Below, in pieces: positions 16,171 to 23,114 of a stretch of DNA of 44,223 nt. The DNA lies in contig NZ_JAMOLN010000065.1 of assembly GCF_024448165.1 (NCBI RefSeq), positions 1 through 44,223 of the forward strand, in the 5' to 3' direction. The first letter of the stretch is position 1. Each line of letters starts with the position of its first letter. The stretch comes from Streptomyces longispororuber (GTDB taxonomy: Bacteria; Actinomycetota; Actinomycetes; Streptomycetales; Streptomycetaceae). The notes under the pieces were generated by a model. The model ran no database searches. It saw only the letters and a list, made by a program, of their open reading frames with translations, and was not told the DNA's origin. Position numbers and translations under genes: made by a program.

Positions 16171-17597
16171 GACGGGTCTTCGGCTCCGTACGGTCCCGCG
16201 CCGCCCTCGCCGCGACCCTCGTCGTCGCGGTCGCCCTGGTCGCGGCCGGCACGGCCGTGCTGCTCGCGCTGCGCTCCAACCTCACCGGGCAGGCGGGCAG
16301 CGCCGCCGACTCCGGTGCGCGCAAGGTCGCCACGCAGCTGGCCACCGGCACCGCGCCGGACGCCCTCGACCTGGACACCGACGACCGGCCGGTGCAGGTC
16401 GTCGACGAGGACGGACGGCTGGTGGCCGCGTCCGACGACCTGGAGGGGATCACCGGCACCGGCACCGGTGCCGTACGCCCCGAGGCGGCCGTCACCGACG
16501 ACGACCACGGCGGCCGCGGCGACGACGATGACGACGCGGGTGACGACGACGGCGGCCGTGGCAAGGTCTCGGACACGACCGAGTACGCCGACGGCACCGC
16601 CACCGTCGACGGTGACAGCGCCGACTACCGGTTCGCCGCGGTCGAGGTCGAGGACACCGCGTACGGCACGCTGACCGTGTACGCGGGCGCCCCGCTGGCG
16701 GCCGAACAGAGCGCCGTGTCCACGGCGTTGACGTCGATGCTGATCGGTTTCCCCGTGCTGCTCGTGGTCGTCGGCGGCGTCACCTGGCTGGTGACCCGGC
16801 GCGCGCTGCGGCCGGTGGAGGGCATCCGTACCGAGATGGCCGCCATCACCGCCTCCCAGGACCTGGGCCGCCGGGTGCCCGAGCCGGACACGCACGACGA
16901 GGTCGCCCGGCTGGCCCGGACCACGAACGAGACGCTCGCGGCCCTGGAGGACTCGGTGGACCGTCAGCGGCGGTTCGTCGCGGACGCCTCGCACGAGCTG
17001 CGCAGCCCGATCGCCAGTCTGCGCACGCAGCTCGAAGTCGGCGCCGCCCACCCGGAGTTGCTCGATGTGGACGGCGCCGTCGAGGACACCGTGCGGCTGC
17101 AGGAGCTCGCCGCCGATCTGCTCCTGCTGGCCCGGCTGGACGCGGGCGAGCAGCCCGGCGGCGGCGATGTCGATCTGGTCGCCCTGGTCCGCGAGGAGCT
17201 GTCGCAGCGCGTCGGCGACCGGGTCCCGGTCGCCGTGACGGCGCGGGGATCCGCTCAAGTCGCCGGATCACGGGGCCAGTTGGCGAGGGTGCTGGGGAAT
17301 CTGGTGGACAACGCGCAGCGCCACGCCCGTACCGCGGTGGACGTCACCGTGGGCACCGACGGGCGGTGGGTGACCCTCGCGGTCGCCGACGACGGTGGCG
17401 GCGTACCGGAGGGGGAGCGGGAGCGGGTCTTCGAGCGGTTCGTACGGCTCGACGACGCGCGGTCCCGGGACGGCGGCGGGGCCGGTCTGGGACTCGCCAT
17501 CGCCCGGGACGTGGCCGAGCGGCACGGCGGCACGCTGACGGTGCGCACCGCGCCGGGGGGCGGGGCCCTGTTCGAACTCGGGCTGCCCATCCTCTAG
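16167..17597 (+). CDS. sensor histidine kinase
   Basis: This 476-residue membrane kinase is the partner of the overlapping response regulator. TM1 is about residues 13-35 and TM2 about 190-210. Between them is a roughly 150-residue extracellular sensor containing a very acidic run (DDDHGGRGDDDDDAGDDDGG, residues 111-130). A HAMP linker, the HisKA box RRFVADASHELRSP with His276, the N box NLVDNAQRHA and the G boxes (DDGGGVP, GGGAGLGLAIA) follow. The acidic sensor could bind cations or cationic peptides, which is inference. ATG 16167 gives the 4-bp ATGA overlap with the regulator. Confidence 0.95.
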   Translation: MRRVFGSVRSRAALAATLVVAVALVAAGTAVLLALRSNLTGQAGSAADSGARKVATQLATGTAPDALDLDTDDRPVQVVDEDGRLVAASDDLEGITGTGTGAVRPEAAVTDDDHGGRGDDDDDAGDDDGGRGKVSDTTEYADGTATVDGDSADYRFAAVEVEDTAYGTLTVYAGAPLAAEQSAVSTALTSMLIGFPVLLVVVGGVTWLVTRRALRPVEGIRTEMAAITASQDLGRRVPEPDTHDEVARLARTTNETLAALEDSVDRQRRFVADASHELRSPIASLRTQLEVGAAHPELLDVDGAVEDTVRLQELAADLLLLARLDAGEQPGGGDVDLVALVREELSQRVGDRVPVAVTARGSAQVAGSRGQLARVLGNLVDNAQRHARTAVDVTVGTDGRWVTLAVADDGGGVPEGERERVFERFVRLDDARSRDGGGAGLGLAIARDVAERHGGTLTVRTAPGGGALFELGLPIL

Positions 17598-17609
17598 TAG
17601 GGAGCGTCA

Positions 17610-17632
17610 CGGAGGAGGTCGGCGGTCCTCCG
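17610..17632. terminator. hairpin between convergent kinase and MarR genes
   Basis: CGGAGGA (17610-17616) pairs with TCCTCCG (17626-17632) around a 9-nt loop in the 57-bp convergent gap. No clear T-tract is seen. Confidence 0.45.
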
Positions 17633-17654
17633 GATGCTCAGGTCTTCGCAATGG

Positions 17655-18131
17655 TCACGGTTTGCCGCGCTGCGAACGCAGGTGCTCGGCGATGGGTGTG
17701 AGCGCCTCGCGGAGGCTACTCAGCGACTCCGCGGGGACGAGGTCCATGAAGTGCTGACGCACGGACGCCACGTGGTGCGGGGCGACCTTCTTCATGGTCT
17801 CGAAACCGAAGTCGGTGAGCACGGTGTACAGTCCGCGCCGGTCCGACTCGCAGTTCTCGCGGCGGACGAGGCCCGCGTTCTCCATCCGGGTGATCTGGTG
17901 CGAGAGCCGGCTCTTGGACTGCAGGGTCGCCGCAGCCAGGTCGCTCATCCGCATCCGGTGGTCCTCCGCTTCGGAGAGGTTCACCAGGATCTCGTAGTCG
18001 TTCATCGTCAGGCCGAACGGCTGGAGGTCCTTCTCCAGCTGGTAGTTCAGCAGCCGGTTGACCTCCAGGTGGGTGCGCCAGGCGCACTGTTCCTCGTCGG
18101 TCAGCCACGGGGTGGCCGTCTCGGTCTCCAT
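17655..18131 (-). CDS. MarR-family transcriptional regulator
   Basis: The 158-residue winged-helix dimer-type regulator has the DNA-recognition region 'MRMSDLAAATLQSKSRLSHQITRMENAGLVRRE' and the wing 'CESDRRGLYTVLTDFG', both typical of MarR. ATG 18131 is used because a consensus -10 (TAGAAT) lies 7 bp before it, implying a leaderless mRNA. A longer start at 18215 would run through that promoter. A 10-bp palindrome GAATCGATTC (18133-18142) overlaps the promoter and is a candidate autoregulatory site. The ligand and targets are unknown; the AIM24 genes lie upstream in the same direction. Confidence 0.9.
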   Translation of the reverse strand: METETATPWLTDEEQCAWRTHLEVNRLLNYQLEKDLQPFGLTMNDYEILVNLSEAEDHRMRMSDLAAATLQSKSRLSHQITRMENAGLVRRENCESDRRGLYTVLTDFGFETMKKVAPHHVASVRQHFMDLVPAESLSSLREALTPIAEHLRSQRGKP

Positions 18132-18132
18132 G

Positions 18133-18144
18133 GAATCGATTCTA
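18133..18144 (-). promoter_or_regulatory. -10 element and palindrome of the MarR gene
   Basis: The minus strand reads TAGAAT at 18144-18139, then 7 bases, then ATG at 18131. The palindrome GAATCGATTC (18133-18142) overlaps it. There is no Shine-Dalgarno sequence in this stretch, so transcription probably starts at the ATG. The -35 is not recognisable. Confidence 0.55.
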
Positions 18145-18259
18145 CCTAAGAAGTTGAAAGGCGAACGAATGTGGGGGCTGTGACGCCTCCCACCTTGCGG
18201 CGCCAAGCGGAGCACGCAATGGGGTCACGCGTTCGACGTCACACTCCGCAGACTACCGC

Positions 18260-19036
18260 TCACAGCCCGAAGCGACGCTGGAGGTCGCCGAGCTGTCCGG
18301 GAAGGCGCGGTGCCGGTGACTGACCGGAGCCCGGCCCTCCTTGACCGCCGGGGACTCCTGCCTGGTGAGGTACGTCACCCGTCGCCACCTCGGGCATCAG
18401 TGCCTCGCTGGACTGCAGCAGTACCGTCCCCGCGCCCACGAACTCGAACTGGTGCTCCTCGCCGGAGACCCCGCCGATGCCCGTCATCGCACGTAGACCG
18501 CCGATCACGCCCGTCAGATAGCCATGGTCGTAATGGTGGCAAGGTGACGGACAGTCGGCCCAGCCGACGAGGGCCTGTGGATCTACGCGGATAGGCGGCT
18601 CCATGAAGACCACGGGACCATTTGAAGCCGCGACGAATTTGCCGGTGCCAATGAGTGTCAGAAAGCCCGGCACGATCGACTGCTTGAGCGCGAGAGTTGG
18701 CTGAAAAGCGAGCAGATTGCCCGCCCGGATGGTCAGATTGCCGTCATCCAGGTCGTACGAGTTCACGTCGAAGGCCCGGTCGGCGAGCAGCATCTTGCCG
18801 CTGCCCTCCGCCACCACCCAGTCGCTCGCGTGCAGCGGGGAGTGGAACGACGTACGGACGAGCCGGTCGAGCCGGCCGTGCCCGATGCCGTTGAAGTCGA
18901 TCCGCCCGTAGTAGGCGATCATCTTGCCCTTCTGCAGGAACCACTGACCGCTCTTGAGTTCCACGCAGAAGGTGTACGCGTTGACGTTGTCGTCCACCGG
19001 CAACGTCATGGGGTCGAAGACCACAGGGCCGGTCAC
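18260..19036 (-). CDS. AIM24-family protein (third of three), with Cys/His motif
   Basis: The 258-residue soluble beta-rich protein belongs to the AIM24/TIGR00266-like family. Family features are the repeated 'GxGKMLLAD...F' and 'VxVDPQALVGW' elements. It starts at GTG 19036, overlapping the stop of the preceding AIM24 gene (GTGA), so it is the last gene of the operon. Unlike its two paralogues it carries WADCPSPCHHYDHGY in place of the 'YVAHHGDVR' loop, a potential metal site. It ends in a Gly/Pro/Gln-rich tail. The molecular function of bacterial AIM24 proteins is unknown to me. Confidence 0.85.
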   Translation of the reverse strand: MTGPVVFDPMTLPVDDNVNAYTFCVELKSGQWFLQKGKMIAYYGRIDFNGIGHGRLDRLVRTSFHSPLHASDWVVAEGSGKMLLADRAFDVNSYDLDDGNLTIRAGNLLAFQPTLALKQSIVPGFLTLIGTGKFVAASNGPVVFMEPPIRVDPQALVGWADCPSPCHHYDHGYLTGVIGGLRAMTGIGGVSGEEHQFEFVGAGTVLLQSSEALMPEVATGDVPHQAGVPGGQGGPGSGQSPAPRLPGQLGDLQRRFGL

Positions 19037-19683
19037 AGTTTCTCCTCCGAGGCCTGGACGTACACCGCACCGCTCCCGCTCAGCTCCAGCTGGAACGCCT
19101 CGCCGCTGCCCCGGCCCACCATGTCGCGCCAGCCGAGCGCCGTGGACAGCTTGTTGCGTACGTCGCCGTGGTGCGCGACGTACGCCTGCGGGTCGACGTG
19201 CACCGGGTTGTTCGGAGTGATGGGCACCTCGATCACCCCGCCGTGCGCCATCACGGCCACCCCGCCGTGCCCCTTGAGCGTCGTCGTGAACAGGCCCTGG
19301 CCGGTCACCTGGCCGCGCACCATGCCCATGACGCCGCCCTGCGCGCCCATGAACATGGTCCCCTGCTGCAGCGCCCCGTCGAAGGCGAGCAGCCGGTCGG
19401 CCTCCACGTACAAGGTGTCGCCGGACAGCGTGATCACCTGGACGTGGTGGCCGCCGTGCCCGAACAGCACGGTCCCGCTGCCCTCGACCGTCATCAGCGG
19501 CGTCGCCTCGTTCGCGACCCGCCGCCCGATCATGGACATCAACCCCCCTTGCCCGCCCTGCACGTTGGGGGTGAAGGAGACCTCGCCCCGGTACGCGAGC
19601 ATCGCGCCGCGCTGGCTGTAGAGGCGCTGCCCCGGGACGACGGTCGCCTCGATCATCTTCGAGTTGATCTCGCGGAAGGTCAT
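19033..19683 (-). CDS. AIM24-family protein (second of three)
   Basis: The 216-residue protein starts at ATG 19683, one base after the stop of the upstream paralogue, and overlaps the next by 4 bp. It has the AIM24 pattern: SKMIEATVVPGQRLYSQRGAMLAYRGEVSF, a Gly-rich GGQGGLMSMIGRR loop, GLFTTTLKGHGGVAVMAHGG and VHVDPQAYVAHHGDVR. No signal peptide or membrane helix is obvious, apart from glycine/methionine-rich loops that could touch membranes. It is clearly a tandem duplicate of the gene at 19685. Confidence 0.87.
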   Translation of the reverse strand: MTFREINSKMIEATVVPGQRLYSQRGAMLAYRGEVSFTPNVQGGQGGLMSMIGRRVANEATPLMTVEGSGTVLFGHGGHHVQVITLSGDTLYVEADRLLAFDGALQQGTMFMGAQGGVMGMVRGQVTGQGLFTTTLKGHGGVAVMAHGGVIEVPITPNNPVHVDPQAYVAHHGDVRNKLSTALGWRDMVGRGSGEAFQLELSGSGAVYVQASEEKL

Positions 19684-19684
19684 G

Positions 19685-20323
19685 TCACACGTCCCCGGCG
19701 ATCGTGTTGCGCTCACTGGGCTGCACATAGACGAGCCCGTCGCCCTCGAACCGGATCTGGAACGCCTCGCCGCCGCCTTCCCCCATGATCGTGCGGAAGG
19801 TGACGCCCGACTGGAACGACTGGTGCAGGTTCCCCTGGTGCGCGATGTACGCGCCCGGGTCGACCGTCAGCGGGTAGTCGCGGCTGACGCGCAGCACGAC
19901 CGCCGGGCCGTCGCTCATGATCGCGGCCTGGCCGTGGCCCTCCACGGTCGTCGTGAACAGGCCGTTGCCCTGGGAGGCGCCGCGCATCCCCGTGAACGAC
20001 GTGCCGGTGCGCAGCCCGGCGTCCGTGCACAGCAGATTGCTCGCCTCGACGTACAGCTTGTCGCCGGTCAGCCCGACCAGGTTGATCTCGCTCGCCCGGT
20101 CCGCGAACCAGCAGGTCCCCTGACCCTTCACCTCCATCACGGTCATCTGCTCGCCCGTGATGCGGCGGGTCACCATCCCCCGTATCCCCTCGCCACCCCC
20201 GCTCAGCTTCTTGAACGCCATCCGGCCGTCGTACGCGACCATCGACCCGTTCTTCGCCTTGACGCTGTCGCCCGTCATGTCGACGGCCAGCATCTTGCTG
20301 CCCTGGAGTCGGAACGTTGCCAC
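19685..20323 (-). CDS. AIM24-family protein (first of three)
   Basis: This is the first gene of the AIM24 operon, 212 residues from GTG 20323 (VATFRLQGSKMLAVDM). The GTG start is chosen because it gives the usual family N-terminus. A TTG at 20392 would add 23 residues, and neither has a strong ribosome site. It aligns with the second copy along its length: GEGIRGMVTRRITGEQ, GLFTTTVEGHGQAAIMSDG, LTVDPGAYIAHQGNLH, FVYVQ-like C-terminus. The promoter should lie in the 135-bp divergent gap towards the DUF3817 gene, which holds the inverted repeat at 20396-20415. Confidence 0.83.
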   Translation of the reverse strand: MATFRLQGSKMLAVDMTGDSVKAKNGSMVAYDGRMAFKKLSGGGEGIRGMVTRRITGEQMTVMEVKGQGTCWFADRASEINLVGLTGDKLYVEASNLLCTDAGLRTGTSFTGMRGASQGNGLFTTTVEGHGQAAIMSDGPAVVLRVSRDYPLTVDPGAYIAHQGNLHQSFQSGVTFRTIMGEGGGEAFQIRFEGDGLVYVQPSERNTIAGDV

Positions 20324-20395
20324 GAGGTCGAAGGTAGCCGCCCGGGGGAGGGTGCCGACAGGGTCCGAAGCCACGGGTGCCACAATGGGCAAACG

Positions 20396-20415
20396 CTTGT
20401 GCGCACATTCACAAG
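20396..20415. promoter_or_regulatory. inverted repeat in the divergent AIM24/DUF3817 gap
   Basis: CTTGTG (20396-20401) and CACAAG (20410-20415) form a perfect inverted repeat with an 8-bp spacer. An inner 10-bp palindrome TGTGCGCACA (20398-20407) overlaps it. It looks like a dimeric regulator site, but the regulator is unknown. Confidence 0.45.
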
Positions 20416-20458
20416 ATCATTGACCGCCCTTAGCCGCCGCTTCTGCCGAAGGTGCCCC

Positions 20459-20803
20459 GTGGACATCAAGACCGCCTCCGCCCTCCGCCGCCTCCGCCTG
20501 GTCTCCGCGCCCGAGGCCGTCTCCTTCATCCTGCTGCTCGTCTGCTCGGTCCTGAAGCGGACCACCGACTTCAACGCGGTGCCGGTGATGGGCATGGTGC
20601 ACGGCGTGCTCTTCGTGCTTTACGTGATCTTCTGGGCGGACGCCTGGAACCGCGCGAAGTGGGGCATCGGCACGGCCGCGCTCTACTTCGTCCTGTCCGT
20701 GCTGCCCACCGGCGGCTTCTTCGCCGAGCGCAAGCTCAAGCGGGAGGCCGAGGACGCGGTGATCGCGTCCCGCGCGCGCAAGGAAGGGGTCGTGAACGCA
20801 TGA
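20459..20803 (+). CDS. DUF3817 small membrane protein (copy 1)
   Basis: The 114-residue protein has about three hydrophobic segments. It begins VDIKTASALRRLRLVSAPEAVSF, followed by a long TM, a central 'VPVMGMVHGVLFVLYVIFWAD' with the conserved His, and a final 'LPTGGFFAERKL' segment, the pattern of DUF3817 (YdzA-like) proteins. The start GTG 20459 follows GAAGG 6 nt upstream. Its stop overlaps the MTH1187-type gene start (ATGA). The function is unknown. A paralogue is at 26887-27225. Confidence 0.88.
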   Translation: MDIKTASALRRLRLVSAPEAVSFILLLVCSVLKRTTDFNAVPVMGMVHGVLFVLYVIFWADAWNRAKWGIGTAALYFVLSVLPTGGFFAERKLKREAEDAVIASRARKEGVVNA

Positions 20804-21093
20804 TCGTCGCCTTTTCCGTGACGCCGCTCGGGGTCGGTGAGGACGTGGGGGAGTACGTCGCCGACGCGGTGCGGGTCGTCCGCGAGTCGGGCCTCCCCAA
20901 CCGCACCGACGCGATGTTCACCTCGATCGAGGGTGAGTGGGACGAGGTCATGGACGTCGTCAAGCGTGCCGTCGCCGTGGTGGAGGCGCGGGCGCCGCGG
21001 GTTTCTCTGGTGCTGAAGGCCGATGTCCGTCCTGGGGTGACGGACGGTCTGACCTCGAAGGTGGAGACGGTGGAGCGCCACCTCTCCGCGTAG
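20800..21093 (+). CDS. MTH1187-family thiamine-binding-like protein
   Basis: The 97-residue ferredoxin-like-fold protein of the MTH1187/YkoF (DUF77) family carries MIVAFSVTPLGVGEDVGEYVADAV, the conserved MFTSIEGEWDEVMDVVKRA and RVSLVLKADVRPG. Members bind thiamine-like compounds. ATG 20800 overlaps the DUF3817 stop, so the two genes are translationally coupled. The substrate in this organism is not shown by sequence. Confidence 0.88.
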   Translation: MIVAFSVTPLGVGEDVGEYVADAVRVVRESGLPNRTDAMFTSIEGEWDEVMDVVKRAVAVVEARAPRVSLVLKADVRPGVTDGLTSKVETVERHLSA

Positions 21094-21147
21094 GGCGGGG
21101 TCTTTCCGGCTCCGTCCGCTCATCTCGGCTCGTTCCCGGTCCGCCGG

Positions 21148-21215
21148 CCGGTGGGGCTTCTCGCGCAGCGCATGCCGTCAGGGGTGCGGGGAACTGCGCG
21201 ATCAGCCCCCACCGG
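21148..21215. repeat. Streptomyces-type intergenic hairpin repeat
   Basis: The left arm CCGGTGGGG plus TCGCGCAG faces the right arm CTGCGCGA plus CCCCCACCGG, giving a long imperfect stem across 21148-21215. Its halves match the element found at 30124 and 30310 (GTGGGGCTTCTCGCGCA; GCGGGGAACTGCGCGA). It lies 55 bp after the MTH1187 stop and may also terminate transcription. Confidence 0.7.
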
Positions 21216-21338
21216 CCCGCAGATTCACCCGCGTTCCCCCATACCTCACTCGTACGCCGCTTCTGGTTCGACACGCCCACGAAAGTCACCTTTTGTGAGG
21301 GTATCGATACGCTCGATCACCAGAACCTGGAGGGCGCT

Positions 21339-23111
21339 GTGCGGCCTGAGGGCTACGACTACGACACCCACAGCAGACTCGCCGGGCCGCTCACCGAGCC
21401 GCCCCGCGACGGTGGTTACCGGGTGCAGTACATATCGCTCCTCTCTCGTGAGCCGCACCGAATACGAGCCGTCCTGCTGATGACGCTCGCGCCTCTGCTC
21501 ACCGGAGTGCTGCTCGCCTATCTCGTCTGGCCCACCCACTGGGTGGAGCGCGAGGGCGGGGACCGCTGGCTCGTCGAGCTCGACATCGTGATGCTCGTCT
21601 CGATCGGTCTCATCGGGCTCTTCATGCTCGTCAACGTCACCTCGATCGCCCACGCGACGCTGGTCGCCAGGGACCCCGTACCGGTCGTCCCCGAACAGGG
21701 CACCCGGGTCGCGTTCCTCACGACGTACGTCCCCGGCAAGGAACCCCTCGCGATGGTGCGCGCCACCCTCGAAGGGGCCGTGCGGATCACCCACGACGGA
21801 CCGTTCGACGTCTGGCTCCTCGACGAGGGCGACGACGCGGCGGCCAAGGCCCTCTGCGCCGAGCTCGGCGTCCGCCACTTCACGCGCAGCGGCGTCCCGG
21901 AGTGGAACCAGAAGAAGGGGCCCCACAAGACCCGCACCAAGCACGGCAACTACAACGCGTGGCTCGCGATGCACGGCGCCGACTACGACTTCTTCGCGTC
22001 CGTCGACACCGACCACGTGCCGCTCCCCGAGTTCCTTGAGCGGATGATGGGGTACTTCCGCGACCCCGACGTCGCCTTCGTCGTCGGCCCGCAGGTCTAC
22101 GGCAACTACACGGCGCCGGTCACCAAGGCCGCCGAGTCCCAGCAGTTCCTCTTCCACGCGCTGATCCAGCGGGCCGGCAACCGCTACCGGGCCCCCATGT
22201 TCGTCGGCACCAACAACGTCGTACGGATCTCCGCGCTGAAGCAGATCGGCGGCCTCGTCGACTCGATCACCGAGGACATGGCGACCGGCTTCGAGATCCA
22301 CCGCCACAAGAACCCGGCCACCGGCCACAACTGGCGCTCCGTCTACACCCCGGACGTGCTCGCGGTCGGCGAGGGCCCGGCGTCCTGGACCGACTTCTTC
22401 ACGCAGCAGATGCGGTGGTCGCGCGGCACGTACGAGACGCTGTTCAAGCAGTACTGGAAGGCGCCCTTCAGCATGCCGCCCGGCCGGCTGTTCTCGTACA
22501 CGATGATGCTCTTCTACTACCCGATGACGGCCGTCAACTGGTTCCTCGGCGTGCTGAGTTGCGTGCTGTTCCTGTGGTTCGGCGCGTCCGGCACCGAGGT
22601 CTCCGCGTCCGTCTGGCTGATGCTGTACTCCGACGCCGCCGCCCTGCAGATCGGCCTCTACCTCTGGAACCGGCGGCACAACGTCTCGCCGCACGAGCCG
22701 GAGGGGTCCGGCGGCCTCGCCGGGATGGCGATGTCGGCGATCTCCGCGCCCATCTACCTGAAGTCGTTCGGTGCGGCCCTGCTGCGCCGCCCCAGCCGCT
22801 TCGTGGTCACCCCCAAGGGCGGCGACGCCAGCCCCGACCGGCTGCTGACCTTCCGCATCCACCTCTTCTGGGCGGCCGTGCTCGCCGCGTCCCTCGCGGC
22901 GTCCGTCGTCCTCGTCCACACCCACGTCGCCATGCGCACCTGGGCGGTGCTCGCCCTGTGCATCGCGCTCGCCCCGGTCGCCGTGTGGGCCGTCACCCAG
23001 CGCCGCGCCGCCCGCGCCGCCCAGGCCGGACCGGCCCAGGCCCGGGCCGTGGCCCCCGCGCCGCCCGCCCCCACCCGGGTCTCCAGCACGACGAGCACAG
23101 GAGGGAACTGA
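21339..23111 (+). CDS. cellulose-synthase-like family 2 glycosyltransferase (CslA-like)
   Basis: This 590-residue integral membrane processive glycosyltransferase likely makes a beta-glycan at the hyphal tip. Two TMs are near residues 43-65 and 82-105, then the GT2 domain with DEGDD (162-166), DTD (223-225), TED (311-313) and QQMRW (356-360), the classic D,DxD,D,QxxRW set. Further TM helices and an Ala/Pro-rich tail follow. GTG 21339 is chosen because GGAGGG lies 4 nt before it. The upstream gap holds the repeat at 21148-21215 and a 10-bp palindrome GTATCGATAC (21301-21310). The GlxA-like gene follows 3 bp later. A canonical CslA (SCO2836) may exist elsewhere in the genome. Confidence 0.92.
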   Translation: MRPEGYDYDTHSRLAGPLTEPPRDGGYRVQYISLLSREPHRIRAVLLMTLAPLLTGVLLAYLVWPTHWVEREGGDRWLVELDIVMLVSIGLIGLFMLVNVTSIAHATLVARDPVPVVPEQGTRVAFLTTYVPGKEPLAMVRATLEGAVRITHDGPFDVWLLDEGDDAAAKALCAELGVRHFTRSGVPEWNQKKGPHKTRTKHGNYNAWLAMHGADYDFFASVDTDHVPLPEFLERMMGYFRDPDVAFVVGPQVYGNYTAPVTKAAESQQFLFHALIQRAGNRYRAPMFVGTNNVVRISALKQIGGLVDSITEDMATGFEIHRHKNPATGHNWRSVYTPDVLAVGEGPASWTDFFTQQMRWSRGTYETLFKQYWKAPFSMPPGRLFSYTMMLFYYPMTAVNWFLGVLSCVLFLWFGASGTEVSASVWLMLYSDAAALQIGLYLWNRRHNVSPHEPEGSGGLAGMAMSAISAPIYLKSFGAALLRRPSRFVVTPKGGDASPDRLLTFRIHLFWAAVLAASLAASVVLVHTHVAMRTWAVLALCIALAPVAVWAVTQRRAARAAQAGPAQARAVAPAPPAPTRVSSTTSTGGN

Positions 23112-23114
23112 TCC

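Noticed and set aside
19664..20458. Plus-strand extension of the DUF3817 gene to 19664
   Set aside because: It would read antisense through an AIM24 gene. GTG 20459 has a ribosome site and gives the family length.
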